Assembly: GCA_013180625.2 (NCBI GenBank)
Contig: SNVD02013903.1
Span: 20,646 to 84,645 of the forward strand
DNA from: Boswellia sacra
Lineage: Eukaryota > Streptophyta > Magnoliopsida > Sapindales > Burseraceae
DNA: 64,000 bases
Direction: 5' to 3'
The notes below the pieces were generated by a model, which had not been told where the DNA came from, did not search any database, and worked only from the letters and a program-made list of their open reading frames with translations. The translations under genes were made by a program, and so were the position numbers. Of this stretch, positions 23,591-33,759 are shown piece by piece. Every line of letters begins with the position of its first letter. Positions within the stretch are counted from its first letter, which is position 1.

Positions 23591-23937
23591 TATTACGATC
23601 CACATCGACTAAGTATGGGATTAGTTGGTGGCTTATAAGCCTATGGGCACCCTCCCCTTACAAGCCGGTTTTTAAGGGTGAGTTCTACCCATGGGTTTGT
23701 AACAATTGGTATCAGAGCTAGCCCACGCGAGGCCCACGTTGCGGAGGGGGCGACCTGGGAAGGGGCGACCTGGAAAGGCCAGAGTGGGCCGCCGTGGACG
23801 TCGGTGTCGGAAGCGTGGTGGTATATTACGATCCACATCGACTAAGTATGGGATTAGTTGGTGGCTTATAAGCCTATGGGCACCCTCCCCTTACAAGCCG
23901 GTTTTTAAGGGTGAGTTCTACCCATGGGTTTGTAACA
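23591..23937 (+). mobile_element. TRIM (terminal-repeat retrotransposon in miniature), 347 bp
   Basis: Two nearly identical 114-bp direct repeats (23591-23704 and 23824-23937), running from TATTACGATCCACATCG to GGGTTTGTAACA, flank a GC-rich 119-bp middle. The middle begins with a tRNA-Met primer site TGGTATCAGAGC at 23707-23718 and ends with a purine-rich GAAGCGTGGTGG. This is LTR-PBS-PPT-LTR with no coding space, the TRIM layout. The LTR start is TA instead of the usual TG in both copies. It abuts the Reina 5' LTR with 4 bp between them, and no target duplication is evident. Confidence 0.85.
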
Positions 23938-23956
23938 ATGCCCTTATTTCTCTTAC

Positions 23957-24510
23957 TTGAACTGCTGAGAACTTTGTTGAAGCAGCAAGGTTTCTTGAGC
24001 TTCATCTTCACTAGCCCTCTTGATCACCAGAGTAGTTCTCCGGTTTTTTAATGCTACAAGAAACACTCGACCAATTCTTACAAATGGGTTTTTCTCAGTA
24101 CTTTTAATACTATATCTATAAGTCTTTGTTCCAAGCAAAAAAACAAGAAGTGCAGCTACCATCACTGCAAAGGGTACTCCGAATCCAAGAACCCAATTGA
24201 GGTTATCTTGGATATAAACTACAACAACAAGTGTCAACATAACGCCCATTGATAAACTGAAATACCACCAATTGAAAAAGGATCTTTTGGCTTTGCTTTC
24301 CTCTGAGTTCTGTTCATCAAATTGATCAGCACCAAAAGCTTGAAGGCAAGGCTTGTGCCCCCCTTGCCCAAATGCTATTAGATACAGAGAGAAGAAAAAT
24401 ATAATTATCTGAATCTCAGAGGGAGAACATGGTTTGTTACTCTTATTATTTTCACAATCTGCACTGCTGAGAGATGTTAGCAGAGCTGAAAGAGTCACCA
24501 AGCCCAGTCC
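23957..24510 (-). pseudogene. NPF: NPF exon 3
   Basis: It starts GGACTGGGC after CATCACAG and ends CAGTTCAA before GTAAGA. It encodes the middle helices with GQGGHKPCLQAFGADQFDE and FFNWWYFSLSMG, both conserved in the family. The frame is open throughout. Confidence 0.9.
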
Positions 24511-25120
24511 CTGTGATGCATAATTATATCTTACAAGCTGAGTAAAGAATCACGATTTCTCATATTCAAAGATGGTGCAAATTTATCAACGGTAATAGTA
24601 ATTAGTAAGCATTTTGTGATATTTTACATGCCTAACTATTCCTACCAAAGTTGGGCTATGAATTAGATAATGGTTGAGCTCCAAATTTCTTTAATTTGAT
24701 CATGGCGAAGGAAAATAGTACACATAATAACAACTAATCCATATAATTGATGAGGTATGTATTAACTCCAAAGCAAATTAAGCAACTCAAAATAGATAAT
24801 ATTGCGTTAATCATACATCAATCAATTTTATATTCCTTTATGTGTATTAAAATTTTATATGTATAGCTCTACTACAGTTTAGGATATTTTCCCATCTTAA
24901 TTATATGTGACACTAAATCTCTAAATTTTAGGCTAAGCAAAATTTTAGAACAAGTTCATTTGTAAGTATGTAGAACTCTATGGTGTGTTTGATTATTCTG
25001 ATTAGTTTGTTTCAAGAGTTAATGGTTCTTTTCTTTCTTCAATTTAAACATAAATTATGATTATTAATTATTTTTATTGATACCTTGCTTCCTCACAAGG
25101 TATTATCTGTTTTGGGTCGA

Positions 25121-25172
25121 AGCTCGCATATTTTTGTTTTAAAATAAGCTCGCATATTTTTGTTTTAAAATA
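25121..25172. repeat. 26-bp tandem duplication in intron 2
   Basis: The unit begins AGCTCGCATATTTTTG and is repeated exactly at 25121 and 25147. Confidence 0.9.
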
Positions 25173-26062
25173 AGCCCTCGTTGGAGAAGAGGATTGACTC
25201 ATTTTCTTATAAGCATAAGCCAATTCATTACACAAGAGATATAAGACAAAGTCACCACCCCTTATTTAGATCAAATATCAACAATTTTGTATTACATATT
25301 TCATTAAGAATATTTGTTGTTATTCTTTTTAATATTAAATATTCACATATAGTTTACCCCATCTCTACCCCAATAGAGGTGGATTCCCATAGATTTCCAA
25401 TTCCATGGTACATTTTGCCATCTTTATTGGTGATGGCCATATTGTTACACAAAAGGGTTTAATTTGAATTCCTCGAACATAAAATTTTCACTTCATTATC
25501 TGCATACGTTGACAACGTTAGTTTATTATTGATATTATCGTTTTGCTTAATAGTAGGTATACAATTTCTTAAAATAAAATTAACAATATAATAATAATAG
25601 ATGATCAATTAGAATTTAAAGCAAATCAATGTAACCAAAATAAAGACATGGCAATGCCACACATTCTCGGTCCATTTAGAAAGATTTGTTAACATCTATT
25701 TTTCCTAGTGATGGACCTTTTAACACTTTCCATTACTTCTTCAACGTTCACCAATATTCACCAAATATTATGAATTTTTTTTCATAATTACATATTCACC
25801 TTTAAATTCTTTAGAATCATTGTAACCAAGGCCAAAAGAAGGGGGAGCTTCGCTCAACTATATCCTAGCCGAGATTTTTGCTTAAAAAAATGATCATGTA
25901 GACTTAAATTTAATGGGAAAAATAAATATGTTCGTATATTAGTTATAATTCATATAAACTCTAGTTTAATTTTCCTTAATTAGCCCACTCAAAATTTTAG
26001 AATAAATTTATATATAATCTGTTTCCAATTTTTTATGTTATCTCTAATGAGTTATATTATAT

Positions 26063-26138
26063 TTTCCCAGTTATGTTACTTTCTATTTTACTCTTTTTAT
26101 TTTCCCAGTTATGTTACTTTCTATTTTACTCTTTTTAT
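26063..26138. repeat. 38-bp tandem duplication in intron 2
   Basis: The unit begins TTTCCCAGTTATGTTAC and occurs twice, exactly, at 26063 and 26101. Confidence 0.9.
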
Positions 26139-26848
26139 TAAAGTTAACAAAAACAATTTTCTCTCCTCTTTCAATTTATCTTTACTTAAATAATATTTTT
26201 TTAATTTCATTCAATTTCATTATAAAAGAATTATTATCCACTTTATCACAATATAATTTAAGTTATATTTTGGTTAGAATTTATATTTCTAAGCTTAAGT
26301 TCACCATGTTCATGTCCTCTTAGTATAATTTTATATATATATATATAATAAATTCTTCAATTATAGTTGAGGTTCACCATTTTTTTTTTCTTCCACATAT
26401 TACAACCCCACCGCACGCGTGGGACCACTAAAAAAAAAATCTCATGCAAGGTAGCAATATGTTTTATTTATCAGTTCAGGAATATGTTTATTTAATTAAA
26501 GGAAATATGGGTAAGTGATTTCTACATAATGTAAACTCCACCTTATCATTAAATTCATTAAGAGATGCCTTTAATTTAATTTATGTTTTATATTTTCTCA
26601 AAGAAAACATAGCTACATACATGATAATTACTTCCTGAAAGGGAATCAAGGAAGATCAACAAATTGATAATGGTTTGAAAGTGAGATATTTATTGACGCC
26701 CTTAGTTAACCACCTTAAACCAATGTTTTACAAAATCAGTTTGATCCCAATAGTTTTATAATTATCATTAACACCCTAAAATTAGTTAAATCCGTTTTCA
26801 ATATAAAGATTAAAATATTAATTTTTAAACATTAATAAATATAAATGT

Positions 26849-27167
26849 AATTAACTCAGGTCATATTACGGTGTACCACTTTTCAAAATTTTTGTAAATT
26901 TAGTGTTGTAAATATTTGTATAAAAATTGTAAATATAAAAAAAAAAGTTGTAAATGAATAATTTTTCACATTTACGACTTTTATACAATGATTTATAACT
27001 TTTATACTAATTTATAAAAAATTAAAAATAATTATACAATTTTTTATTTATAACCTTTTTTTTCACATTTACTATTTTTATATAAAAATTTACAATTTTT
27101 ATCTAAAATTTACAAAAATTTTGAAAAATGGTGCACCGGTACACCGTAGCTAAAACCAATTAACTCA
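26849..27167. mobile_element. MULE-like MITE, 299 bp, with 10-bp target duplication
   Basis: The element runs 26859-27157. Both ends, read inward, start GGT and share TACGGTGTACC followed by CTTTTCAAAATTTTTGTAAA-like sequence. The flanks are identical 10-mers AATTAACTCA (26849-26858 and 27158-27167). Target duplications of 9-10 bp are typical of Mutator-like elements. The core is an AT-rich palindrome-like region of TTTATAA/TTATAAA words. No protein is encoded. Confidence 0.7.
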
Positions 27168-27911
27168 AACTTAACAAGTTTTTACTACTCGTCCGCTTTA
27201 AAAGTATAGGGACATGATTTGACTCGCTAGCTTACAATTGGCAATACGAAATTGATTCTTCCTCAGATGAAAGAAGAAAAAAAATTTCTTATCGTAGAAA
27301 CAGAAAAGAAAGGGGAAAGCAACAAGGCCATCCGTTGTTTGGAAAGGGACGTCTATGCTGCGATTAATTAACAGATCAGCTAAATGCTTCTATTAAAGTG
27401 GGGTTAGACTTGCTTTTCAAGCAAAAGGGACAGCGCTGTTAACAAAAATGTTGGGGATTTTTCCGAAAAAGAAAGATGTTGTGACCAGCGGGTATTAAAT
27501 GATTACACCTGCCGCACACAGTTCACACTATTTCAAGTAAAATAAAAATATCTCAACGACCGTTATGATTTTTTACTAAAAAACTAAATAAAAAAACCAC
27601 TTTGCACACCCAATTGAGATTAATTAATGCAACTAAAATCCGATTTGTTTTTATTTTGTATACAACCCTTGACACCTATACATAATATCCTTTCAATTCA
27701 TAAAAAATCTATCTTAAAAAATTCCAACCATTTTACACTGGAAACAAGGTTTAATATTTTTAAACAGAGGATGCTGCTGAATACAGTCATGTATATAGTT
27801 TTCTAGCTACTTCTGTTTTCAAGAACCAGTGAAAATTAACAAGAAGCAAATCAATTCTCAAACAAATTAAGCTTGTGCTTGAATGGAATAGAGAGAGTGA
27901 GAAAAGCTAAC

Positions 27912-28129
27912 CAAGATGTAGATGAGAGAAGCAACAACAATGGTACGAAATCGCCCAAGAAAGGAATCAGCAACAAATGCTCCCAAAGGAGGGAGCAGCG
28001 CCGCCGTGCCTGCCCAAGCGTTCACACTCACAGCAGCTGTTGCCGTTGACTCCCCAAGTGGCCCGGTTAAGTATGTAATAAGATTTGATGAAATTCCAAA
28101 GTAAACTAATCTCTCCGCAACTTCAACAC
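27912..28129 (-). pseudogene. NPF: NPF exon 2
   Basis: 218 bp, a typical length for NPF exon 2. It starts after TTTATAG and ends ATCTTG before GTTAGC. It encodes the EXXER motif ([12 protein letters not shown]) and helices 1-3, including [20 protein letters not shown]. No stop or frameshift is seen. Confidence 0.9.
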
Positions 28130-28220
28130 CTATAAAATTCTCATCAATTAATATTTGCTTCTTGTTTAAACGAGGATGGTAAATATTGATGTAGTTTGTG
28201 CAACAAGATGGTCAACTTAC

Positions 28221-28356
28221 CAATGATGAAACAAGCCGATCTCCAACCTCCAGAGTTGAATCGGTGGACTGGACGACCCTTGTAGTCTGCATAGCCATTG
28301 ACAGTTTCTTCAGAAAGTGGAGCTTCAGTCGTTGAAAGATTGGAGATGGTGGCCAT
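28221..28356 (-). pseudogene. NPF: NPF exon 1
   Basis: The ATG is at 28356-28354. The exon encodes the cytosolic N-terminus and the start of helix 1 up to ACFIIG and ends ATCATTG before GTAAGT (donor at 28220). The codon is split after its first base and restored by exon 2. Confidence 0.9.
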
Positions 28357-28930
28357 TTGTTCTTTCAGACGTTTCGCTTTTCAGAGATATATTATATTGG
28401 AAAGGGGCAATTCCCCTAAAACTCCTCAGATTGAGTCTAATAACAATTAACTGCCGTTTTGGGAAACATAATATATGACATTAACTATACCGTCTCAAAG
28501 TTTTGAGTCCGATTACAGTGTATGGAATGTATTGATCAGTATTTTTTTTTTATAAAAATCGTAAATTGATAAATAAAAATTATAAATAATTATATAAAAA
28601 TTATAAATAAATAATATAAAATATACTATACATCAAATATATCGAAATAAAAACCTAAAATTTTTTAATATCTATTTTACCCTTCTTTAAATAAAAAGAA
28701 TAATTAAAATATTTAAACATATTATTAACTGTAATAGTAATTTAAATTTTTTAAATAATAATTATCTTGATCAAATGTCAAACTTAAAATGATTGAATTT
28801 CTTTGTCCCATATTTACCCTTGTTTGTTCAAGTTAATATCTGACTGTTAACTGCAGAGATTCCCGGATGTCAAGGGGTTATATTTTAGACCAAACCTCAT
28901 GGGGTTTATTGTAATTATTGCTATTGGAGA
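28357..28930. other. Upstream region of the NPF gene
   Basis: This is where the NPF promoter should be. A TATAATATAT string lies at about 28386-28396 on the minus strand, but it is so close to the ATG that I do not call it the core promoter. Sequences near 28405 and 28890 (AACTCCTCAGATTGAG and CCTCATGGGG with neighbours) may be degenerate MITE ends. Confidence 0.35.
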
Positions 28931-29171
28931 TTTTTTTTTTTTGAAAAAGTTACTTAGTAATATAAATCCAAAAAAGTTATAATGTACAAAAATCCGAGGG
29001 GCATACCCCAAGAATTACAAAAGGACGTAAAGTCCAAACATACAATCCAACAAAAAGATAGAAAATGAAGGCCACAAGCAGCCTAAAACAAAGTAAAAAA
29101 GCCACAAACGGCCTTAACAACATAGAAGAGAAATGATCACAAACGGTCTAAAACATAAAAATACAAGAGCT

Positions 29172-30307
29172 TTAACCCTTCTTGTTTTTCTTCTTCTTAC
29201 CCTTCTTTACCGGGGTAGCTGGGGTGTCCGAATGAGTATGGTCAATCCTATCAGATTGATCATCCTCACTAAGCCCATTCAAAGGCTCAAAACGAGTGGG
29301 AGAAGACTCAGGAGGTATCCGCCCTGAGGAAATAGATGCCTCACGATTTGTAGAATACTTGATAGTGCCCAAAAGTCTACCTCGTCAGTCGCAAAAGGAG
29401 ATGGAGAATCAGAATCTGAAACTGACTCTGCACTCGGAACTGTAGTAGCCTTCGGAGGCTCAACTTGCACTGCAGAAATTTCTGGAATAGTAACTATTTT
29501 GGTGCAATCAGTGACCTTGGTCACATCCTTTTCTTTTCTCAAATGGGCAGTATCAGAGGTGCTAGCCTCATTCTTATCTGGACTTGAAGTCTTTACCGGT
29601 TCTGGACAACGATGACCAAACTGGCAACATTTGGGGCAATGTTTTGGAGTCCACTCATATTCAACTTGAATTTCAATGGGCTCTGGAGAGAGTTTGCACC
29701 TGAACTCAAAGTTCTTAACTCGAGGGCGTCTTGCATCAATAAGAACACAAACCCTCGCATACTCCAATCTAGATAGATCAGAAGTCTCCTTATCACAAGA
29801 TTGAGGTTCTCCAACCATGCTGGAGATAATGCTAAGGCCTTTGGCTGTCCACAAAGGAAACAGCAGGCCATACAAACGGATCCAAACTGGTAGTGTCCGG
29901 AATGCTGTAAGATTGAAATCCAGATGCGGATGCCATTGCTGCAGGTAAATGAATTTACCTCCAAACATCCAAGGACCGCGAGCAATGATTGCATGTACCT
30001 CATCCTCAGTTCTAAAACGGAAGATGAGAAATCCCTTATCCGTGGAACGGACGTCCTCAAGACCACTAGATTTCCATGCACGCATCGCCATCGAACGTGC
30101 AGCATGGAAGGGCATCACATATCCCGGAAAGAAGCCAACAAGACATGTACGCCATTCGGCTAAATTCTCGTCGACAATCTCATCTGGAATCTCAAGGATT
30201 GTACCCGGTTTTTTAAGAGTAACCGAACTCAATTTGCATCGGGTACTCGAATCAGTGATCTTGATTTTATCAGCCCAAGAGTCAGCAGTTGTCTTGGATG
30301 GATCCAT
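29172..30307 (-). pseudogene. LINE ORF1 protein (DUF4283 plus CCHC knuckle)
   Basis: Start ATG at 30307 (MDPSKTTADSWADKIK). A DUF4283 domain follows at about residues 45-190, with CLVGFFPGYVMPFHAAR, PWMFGGKFIYLQQWHP and PVWIRLYGL. A knuckle CPKCCQFGHRC lies at about residues 224-234, and a Ser/Glu-rich tail follows. Such proteins bind element RNA. Near 29360 a one-base shift takes the reading from EVDFWALSSI to KYSTNREASISSGRIPPESS, which ends in a Lys-rich tail (KKGKKKKNKKG) at the stop at 29172. An alternative is that the longer frame to 29279 is real, but the Lys-rich end looks more authentic. Confidence 0.75.
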
Positions 30308-30489
30308 CAAGTGAATTACAAATCAAATACAATGCAAACTCATAAAAAAGAGATGGAAAAACGAAAGCAAACCAGGCACCGAAGCGACTTGGCTTCCAAA
30401 GTCGTCGTCACCTCTTTAAAAACGATAATCCACAAAGAATCAAGAAATCGACCAAGAGGCAAAGTTGCATGAAATAACCTGAAGAACAA

Positions 30490-31160
30490 TCTGGGTGGGG
30501 TTTATGAACAGTGTCTCCGGTAAATGAATAGTAACCACCGCGGTGAACAGTAAAATCCGAATTGAAGAAGCGGCGATTTGAGGGGTTTCTGGTTGGAATC
30601 AGATGACGGCCAAGAAGAAAAAGTTGGTCAGTGTTGTCCGATCTACTAGATGGTGGCAAAGGTGAGATACAACTCGCCGTTTTCCGGTGAGATGTGGCGG
30701 TGAATAGTAAATCCGAAACTTTGAGGCCTTGAACGGAGGTGTTGCGGCGCGAATCTGGTGGTGCTGATGAAGGGAAACTTGTAGAACGTCGCCTGATCTA
30801 CAAGAATTTGATGGAGGTGAGATGCCACTCGCCGGTGACAGCGGCAGGCGGCGGTGAATAGTGAAAAATCCGAAACTTTGTGGCCTTGAACGGAGGTGTT
30901 GCGGCGCGAATCTGGTGGTACTGATGAAGGAAAACTTGTAGATCGAGTCAAGACCAACACGATGATGGCAAAGGTGGCGTCCCACTCGCCCGCCGTCGAC
31001 GATAAATAGTGAAATCTGAAACCTTTTTTTGCAATTTTAACCGTTTTTCTGCCGGAAACTGAGGGCGACCCAGAAGAAAATTTGTCTCAGGATATCCCGA
31101 TCTACAACATATGTAGATTTGAAAGGCTGATTCGCAAATTGGTCGGAGTGAACAGTAACT
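30490..31160 (-). repeat. About 157-bp leader monomers of the LINE
   Basis: GAACGGAGGTGTTGCGGCGC begins at 30731 and again at 30888, within longer near-identical blocks. More diverged relatives near 30500-30660 and 30960-31160 share GATCTAC, CACTCGCCG and GTGAATAGTAAATCCGAAAC. Tandem promoter monomers at the 5' end are a known LINE feature. Confidence 0.7.
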
Positions 31161-31205
31161 CCGGTGACCCTAATTGAGAGAAAAATTTTCTCTCACTCGA
31201 CACCA

Positions 31206-31856
31206 TCCATGGAAATTTTGAAGATGTTGTGGCTGAGTACTTGTTTCTGCTTTCAGTTTTGCCTTTAGCAAGAAATTTTGAAGCGTAGTTCTTCTATTTG
31301 AGTCCAGACACGACACACCCAAGAAATTGTAATAGAACGGAAAACCGTTTAATGGTAAATTTTTTCTAATTTTTTTAATAAAAAAATATTTTAATACAAA
31401 TTTTTTATATAATTTATTGATACAGATTTATAGATTTTGATCCTATAAAATATAATAATTGAGATTAAAAATTAACAAGATGTATTTAATACTATCAATT
31501 TATCAAATATTTTTATCATTATATTTTGTAAATTAATAATTAAAAAATTATGTATAATCTTATACCAACATATCTTATTTTATAAATGGTAACTAATAAC
31601 TAAAAAAATAAATATTTGAATATTAAAAATTAATTAATTTTGTAATTAAAAATGTAAGAGTACTCAGTAATATTCAACAATCAAAAGAATATATATATCT
31701 GCGTAAATTTAATTCTCAAAATAAGGTTATTATGATTAATCATTATATCATTATGGATATTTGATAAGATAGAATGATTGATTAGAAAAGTAAAGAGGCT
31801 CGCAACAAGAAATCAGTAATGAAAAGACGGGGACAAAACAAACCGATAATTTTGCA
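31206..31856. other. AT-rich spacer, no gene seen
   Basis: Very AT-rich from about 31350. No coding frame, repeat array or RNA gene that I can support. Confidence 0.5.
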
Positions 31857-32386
31857 CTTGAAAATAAGGGTGGTAGTTCGTGTCGTGTCGTGTTGACCTA
31901 TTTAATTATCGTGTTAAAACATGAAACACGGATTCGATACGATTATTAAACGTGTTACTCACGTGTTGTAATCGTATCATATTTAATTCATATAATTTAT
32001 TTAATTGTTTAATCTAGTTATGCATAATATATTATATTATATATATTTATATCAATTAAAATTATTTTTAGAATATAAACCATTATTAGTATAAAATATT
32101 ATTAAAATCATCATAATTTATTATTTCGTAAATTAATTTATTTTATAATATAAGAATATCAATTTTATAATATATATGTTATAAGTAGTTAACAATTTAT
32201 ATTATTAAATGGGCTTACATATTAAAGATAGACAAAATATGTTTAACTATTCCTGTCATTAAACGGGTTGATATGTTGAATACTTTCAACATGAATCTAA
32301 CCCATTTATTAATCGTGTATCGTGTTCATATCGTATTCATATCGTGTTCACGTATCATGATCTAAATTGTCACCCTTACTTAGAAA
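31857..32386. mobile_element. hAT-type MITE, same family as 15712-16448
   Basis: The element runs 31865-32378 between TAAGGGTGGTAGTTCGTG and, reverse-complemented, TAAGGGTGACAATTTAG. CGTGT-rich ends (GTGTCGTGTCGTGTTGACC and TCGTGTTCATATCGTATTC) match the style of the larger copy. Flanking 8-mers CTTGAAAA and CTTAGAAA agree at six of eight positions, a decayed target duplication. It is non-coding. Confidence 0.65.
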
Positions 32387-32681
32387 TGATAATATTATCG
32401 GTTGCAATTGAGGATTACTAAGAGCACACCAACAACCATTTGTTAGCAGTTGCTCCCTACTTCGTTCGTTTTATCTTTAAATACGATTTTGCTATTACAC
32501 GAAAATGGGGTCTGCTGCCAATTAATGGAAGGTCAATTGCCAAATTAGAAGTAATTGCTATAAAAGTTGTACATTTCATAGCAAATGTTTGCATTGTCAA
32601 GCTTCTAACAAACTGCAAAAAATGAAACAAACTGCAAGCCCACAACAAATCTTTAATCATAGAGGTTATAACGCAATTCAA

Positions 32682-33359
32682 CTACTTCTTCTTTCTCCCA
32701 CCAGCAGCCTTTGACTTCTTGTTAGTTATTTCTTTAGGAGCATTACCTGGAGTTTCCTGTCATTACAAATCAGCACATGATGAATATAAGGAGAGAAAGA
32801 TGGCGCTTCCTAAATGAACAAATTCCAGATTTGAGAACAAAAATTGAAGTATATAAAATAATGAGCTAACAAGCTTAACTAATCAATAGAAATTCAAAAC
32901 TTAAAGCCGAGAAGATATGTTAACTTTGGCTGGACAATTTTCTTCATGAACCCCTGCTCTCACCTTTTCATCTTGATCTATGTGCAATGATGGATTTATT
33001 GCGTTGGTTGACTTCTTTTTTCATTCCATCTAATAATCAATTTTATATTATTGTATACAATCTGTTTCTAATAATCAAGGCATCAATCCGAAAGGTGCAT
33101 AAACACAGTCATTAAAGCAAATGGAGATAAATCATGTTTCATTGAGACATTTTATCGAATAATTGCACTGAACAAACAAATCCTTACCAACACCAACTTC
33201 CATGTTCAAGTTTTTTTACTTGGATACAATAATAATCAACATAATCATAAATTGAATCAAATATTATAGAAACAAAAGAATCAAAGTATATCCAGATAAA
33301 AAATAATCAAATTCCAAATCCAAGAAGCAAAAGAGCACAAAAAAGGATCTTACTGACAT
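32682..33359 (-). CDS. Possible three-exon gene for a 43-aa Lys-rich protein
   Basis: I do not recognise this protein. Exons at 33359-33354 (ATGTCA before GTAAGATC), 33014-32964 (ends GAAAAG before GTGAGA) and 32756-32682 (after TGACAG, ending TAG) join in phase to 43 codons plus stop. The tail (NKKSKAAGGRKKK) is strongly basic and nuclear-signal-like. The region upstream has a pyrimidine-rich leader and a telo-box, as many housekeeping genes do. The weakest point is the exon 2 acceptor (AAAAAAG), which lacks a pyrimidine tract. It could also be the end of a decayed gene. Confidence 0.35.
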
Positions 33360-33409
33360 TTTAGCAAAGCCTGAGTTGGAGTTGACGTGATGCAAAGATT
33401 GGAAGGATC

Positions 33410-33465
33410 TGAGAAATTTTAGGGTTTCTGTGTGAATGTGAGAGGAAGGAGAGACACGTGACACA
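33410..33465 (-). promoter_or_regulatory. Telo-box and G-box in the leader/promoter of the small gene
   Basis: On the minus strand AGAAACCCTAAAAT (33429-33416) contains the plant telo-box AAACCCTA, and CACGTG at 33455-33460 is a G-box. Both lie 60-100 bp upstream of the ATG at 33359, in a CT-rich stretch. Confidence 0.5.
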
Positions 33466-33759
33466 GAGACTAGTCAGAGAGGGTTAGCAAAGAGTGTAGA
33501 GATGAGTGAGATTTTGAGAAATTTGCAGAGAAAGGGAGGAGGAGATACCTCGAGTTGTCGTGCGATCCAGACGGAGACGAAGACGAGAGAGTAATTTTAA
33601 TTTTGTACATAAATTAAAAAAAAAGAAATTTAGAGATGGACTTTGATTTGCGTTGTGGTTGAAGAAGAGGAACGAAGGGATCATGGATTTCACGTTTCTA
33701 TTTACAGAGGAGTAGACTTTCCCAGCAATCCTAAACTCTCGTGTTTGACGGGTTTCAGA

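Larger units (their letters stand above)
24511..27911 (-). other. NPF intron 2, mostly AT-rich
   Basis: 3401 bp between the exon 2 donor and exon 3 acceptor. No coding sequence is recognised. It holds two small tandem duplications and a MULE-like MITE, listed separately, and an (AT)n run near 26330. Confidence 0.7.
17396..28356 (-). pseudogene. NPF: NRT1/PTR family (NPF5-like) transporter gene, frameshifted
   Basis: NPF proteins are 12-helix, proton-coupled membrane carriers for nitrate, peptides or hormones. Four exons join in phase: 28356-28221, 28129-27912, 24510-23957 and 18219-17396, each with GT..AG borders. Without one 4-bp insertion they give 575 codons plus stop, a normal family length. 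The EXXER proton-coupling motif (EVAER) is in exon 2, and the conserved QEFFYDQVP is in exon 4. The start MATISNLSTTEAPLSEETV and YKGRPVHRFNSGGWRSA resemble the NPF5 clade. The insertion ATAT at 17702-17705 splits GLADI from VFTIVGLQEFF and shifts the last 100 or so codons. Intron 3 has grown to 5737 bp by transposon insertion, intron 2 is 3401 bp. Confidence 0.9.
28931..31205 (-). mobile_element. ORF1-only LINE (non-LTR) element
   Basis: On the minus strand it has a leader of repeated monomers, an ORF1 with DUF4283 and zinc knuckle, a C-terminal Lys-rich tail, a T-rich 3' untranslated region and a 12-A tail (28942-28931). This is the plan of a plant L1-type LINE, but the endonuclease-RT ORF2 that should follow is wholly missing: only about 230 bp separate the ORF1 end from the poly(A). 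The 5' limit is approximate and no target duplication was found. Confidence 0.75.

Noticed and set aside
28405..28925. A MITE with ends near AACTCCTCAGATTGAG and CCTCATGGGG
   Set aside because: The two ends are only loosely similar and no target duplication is visible.
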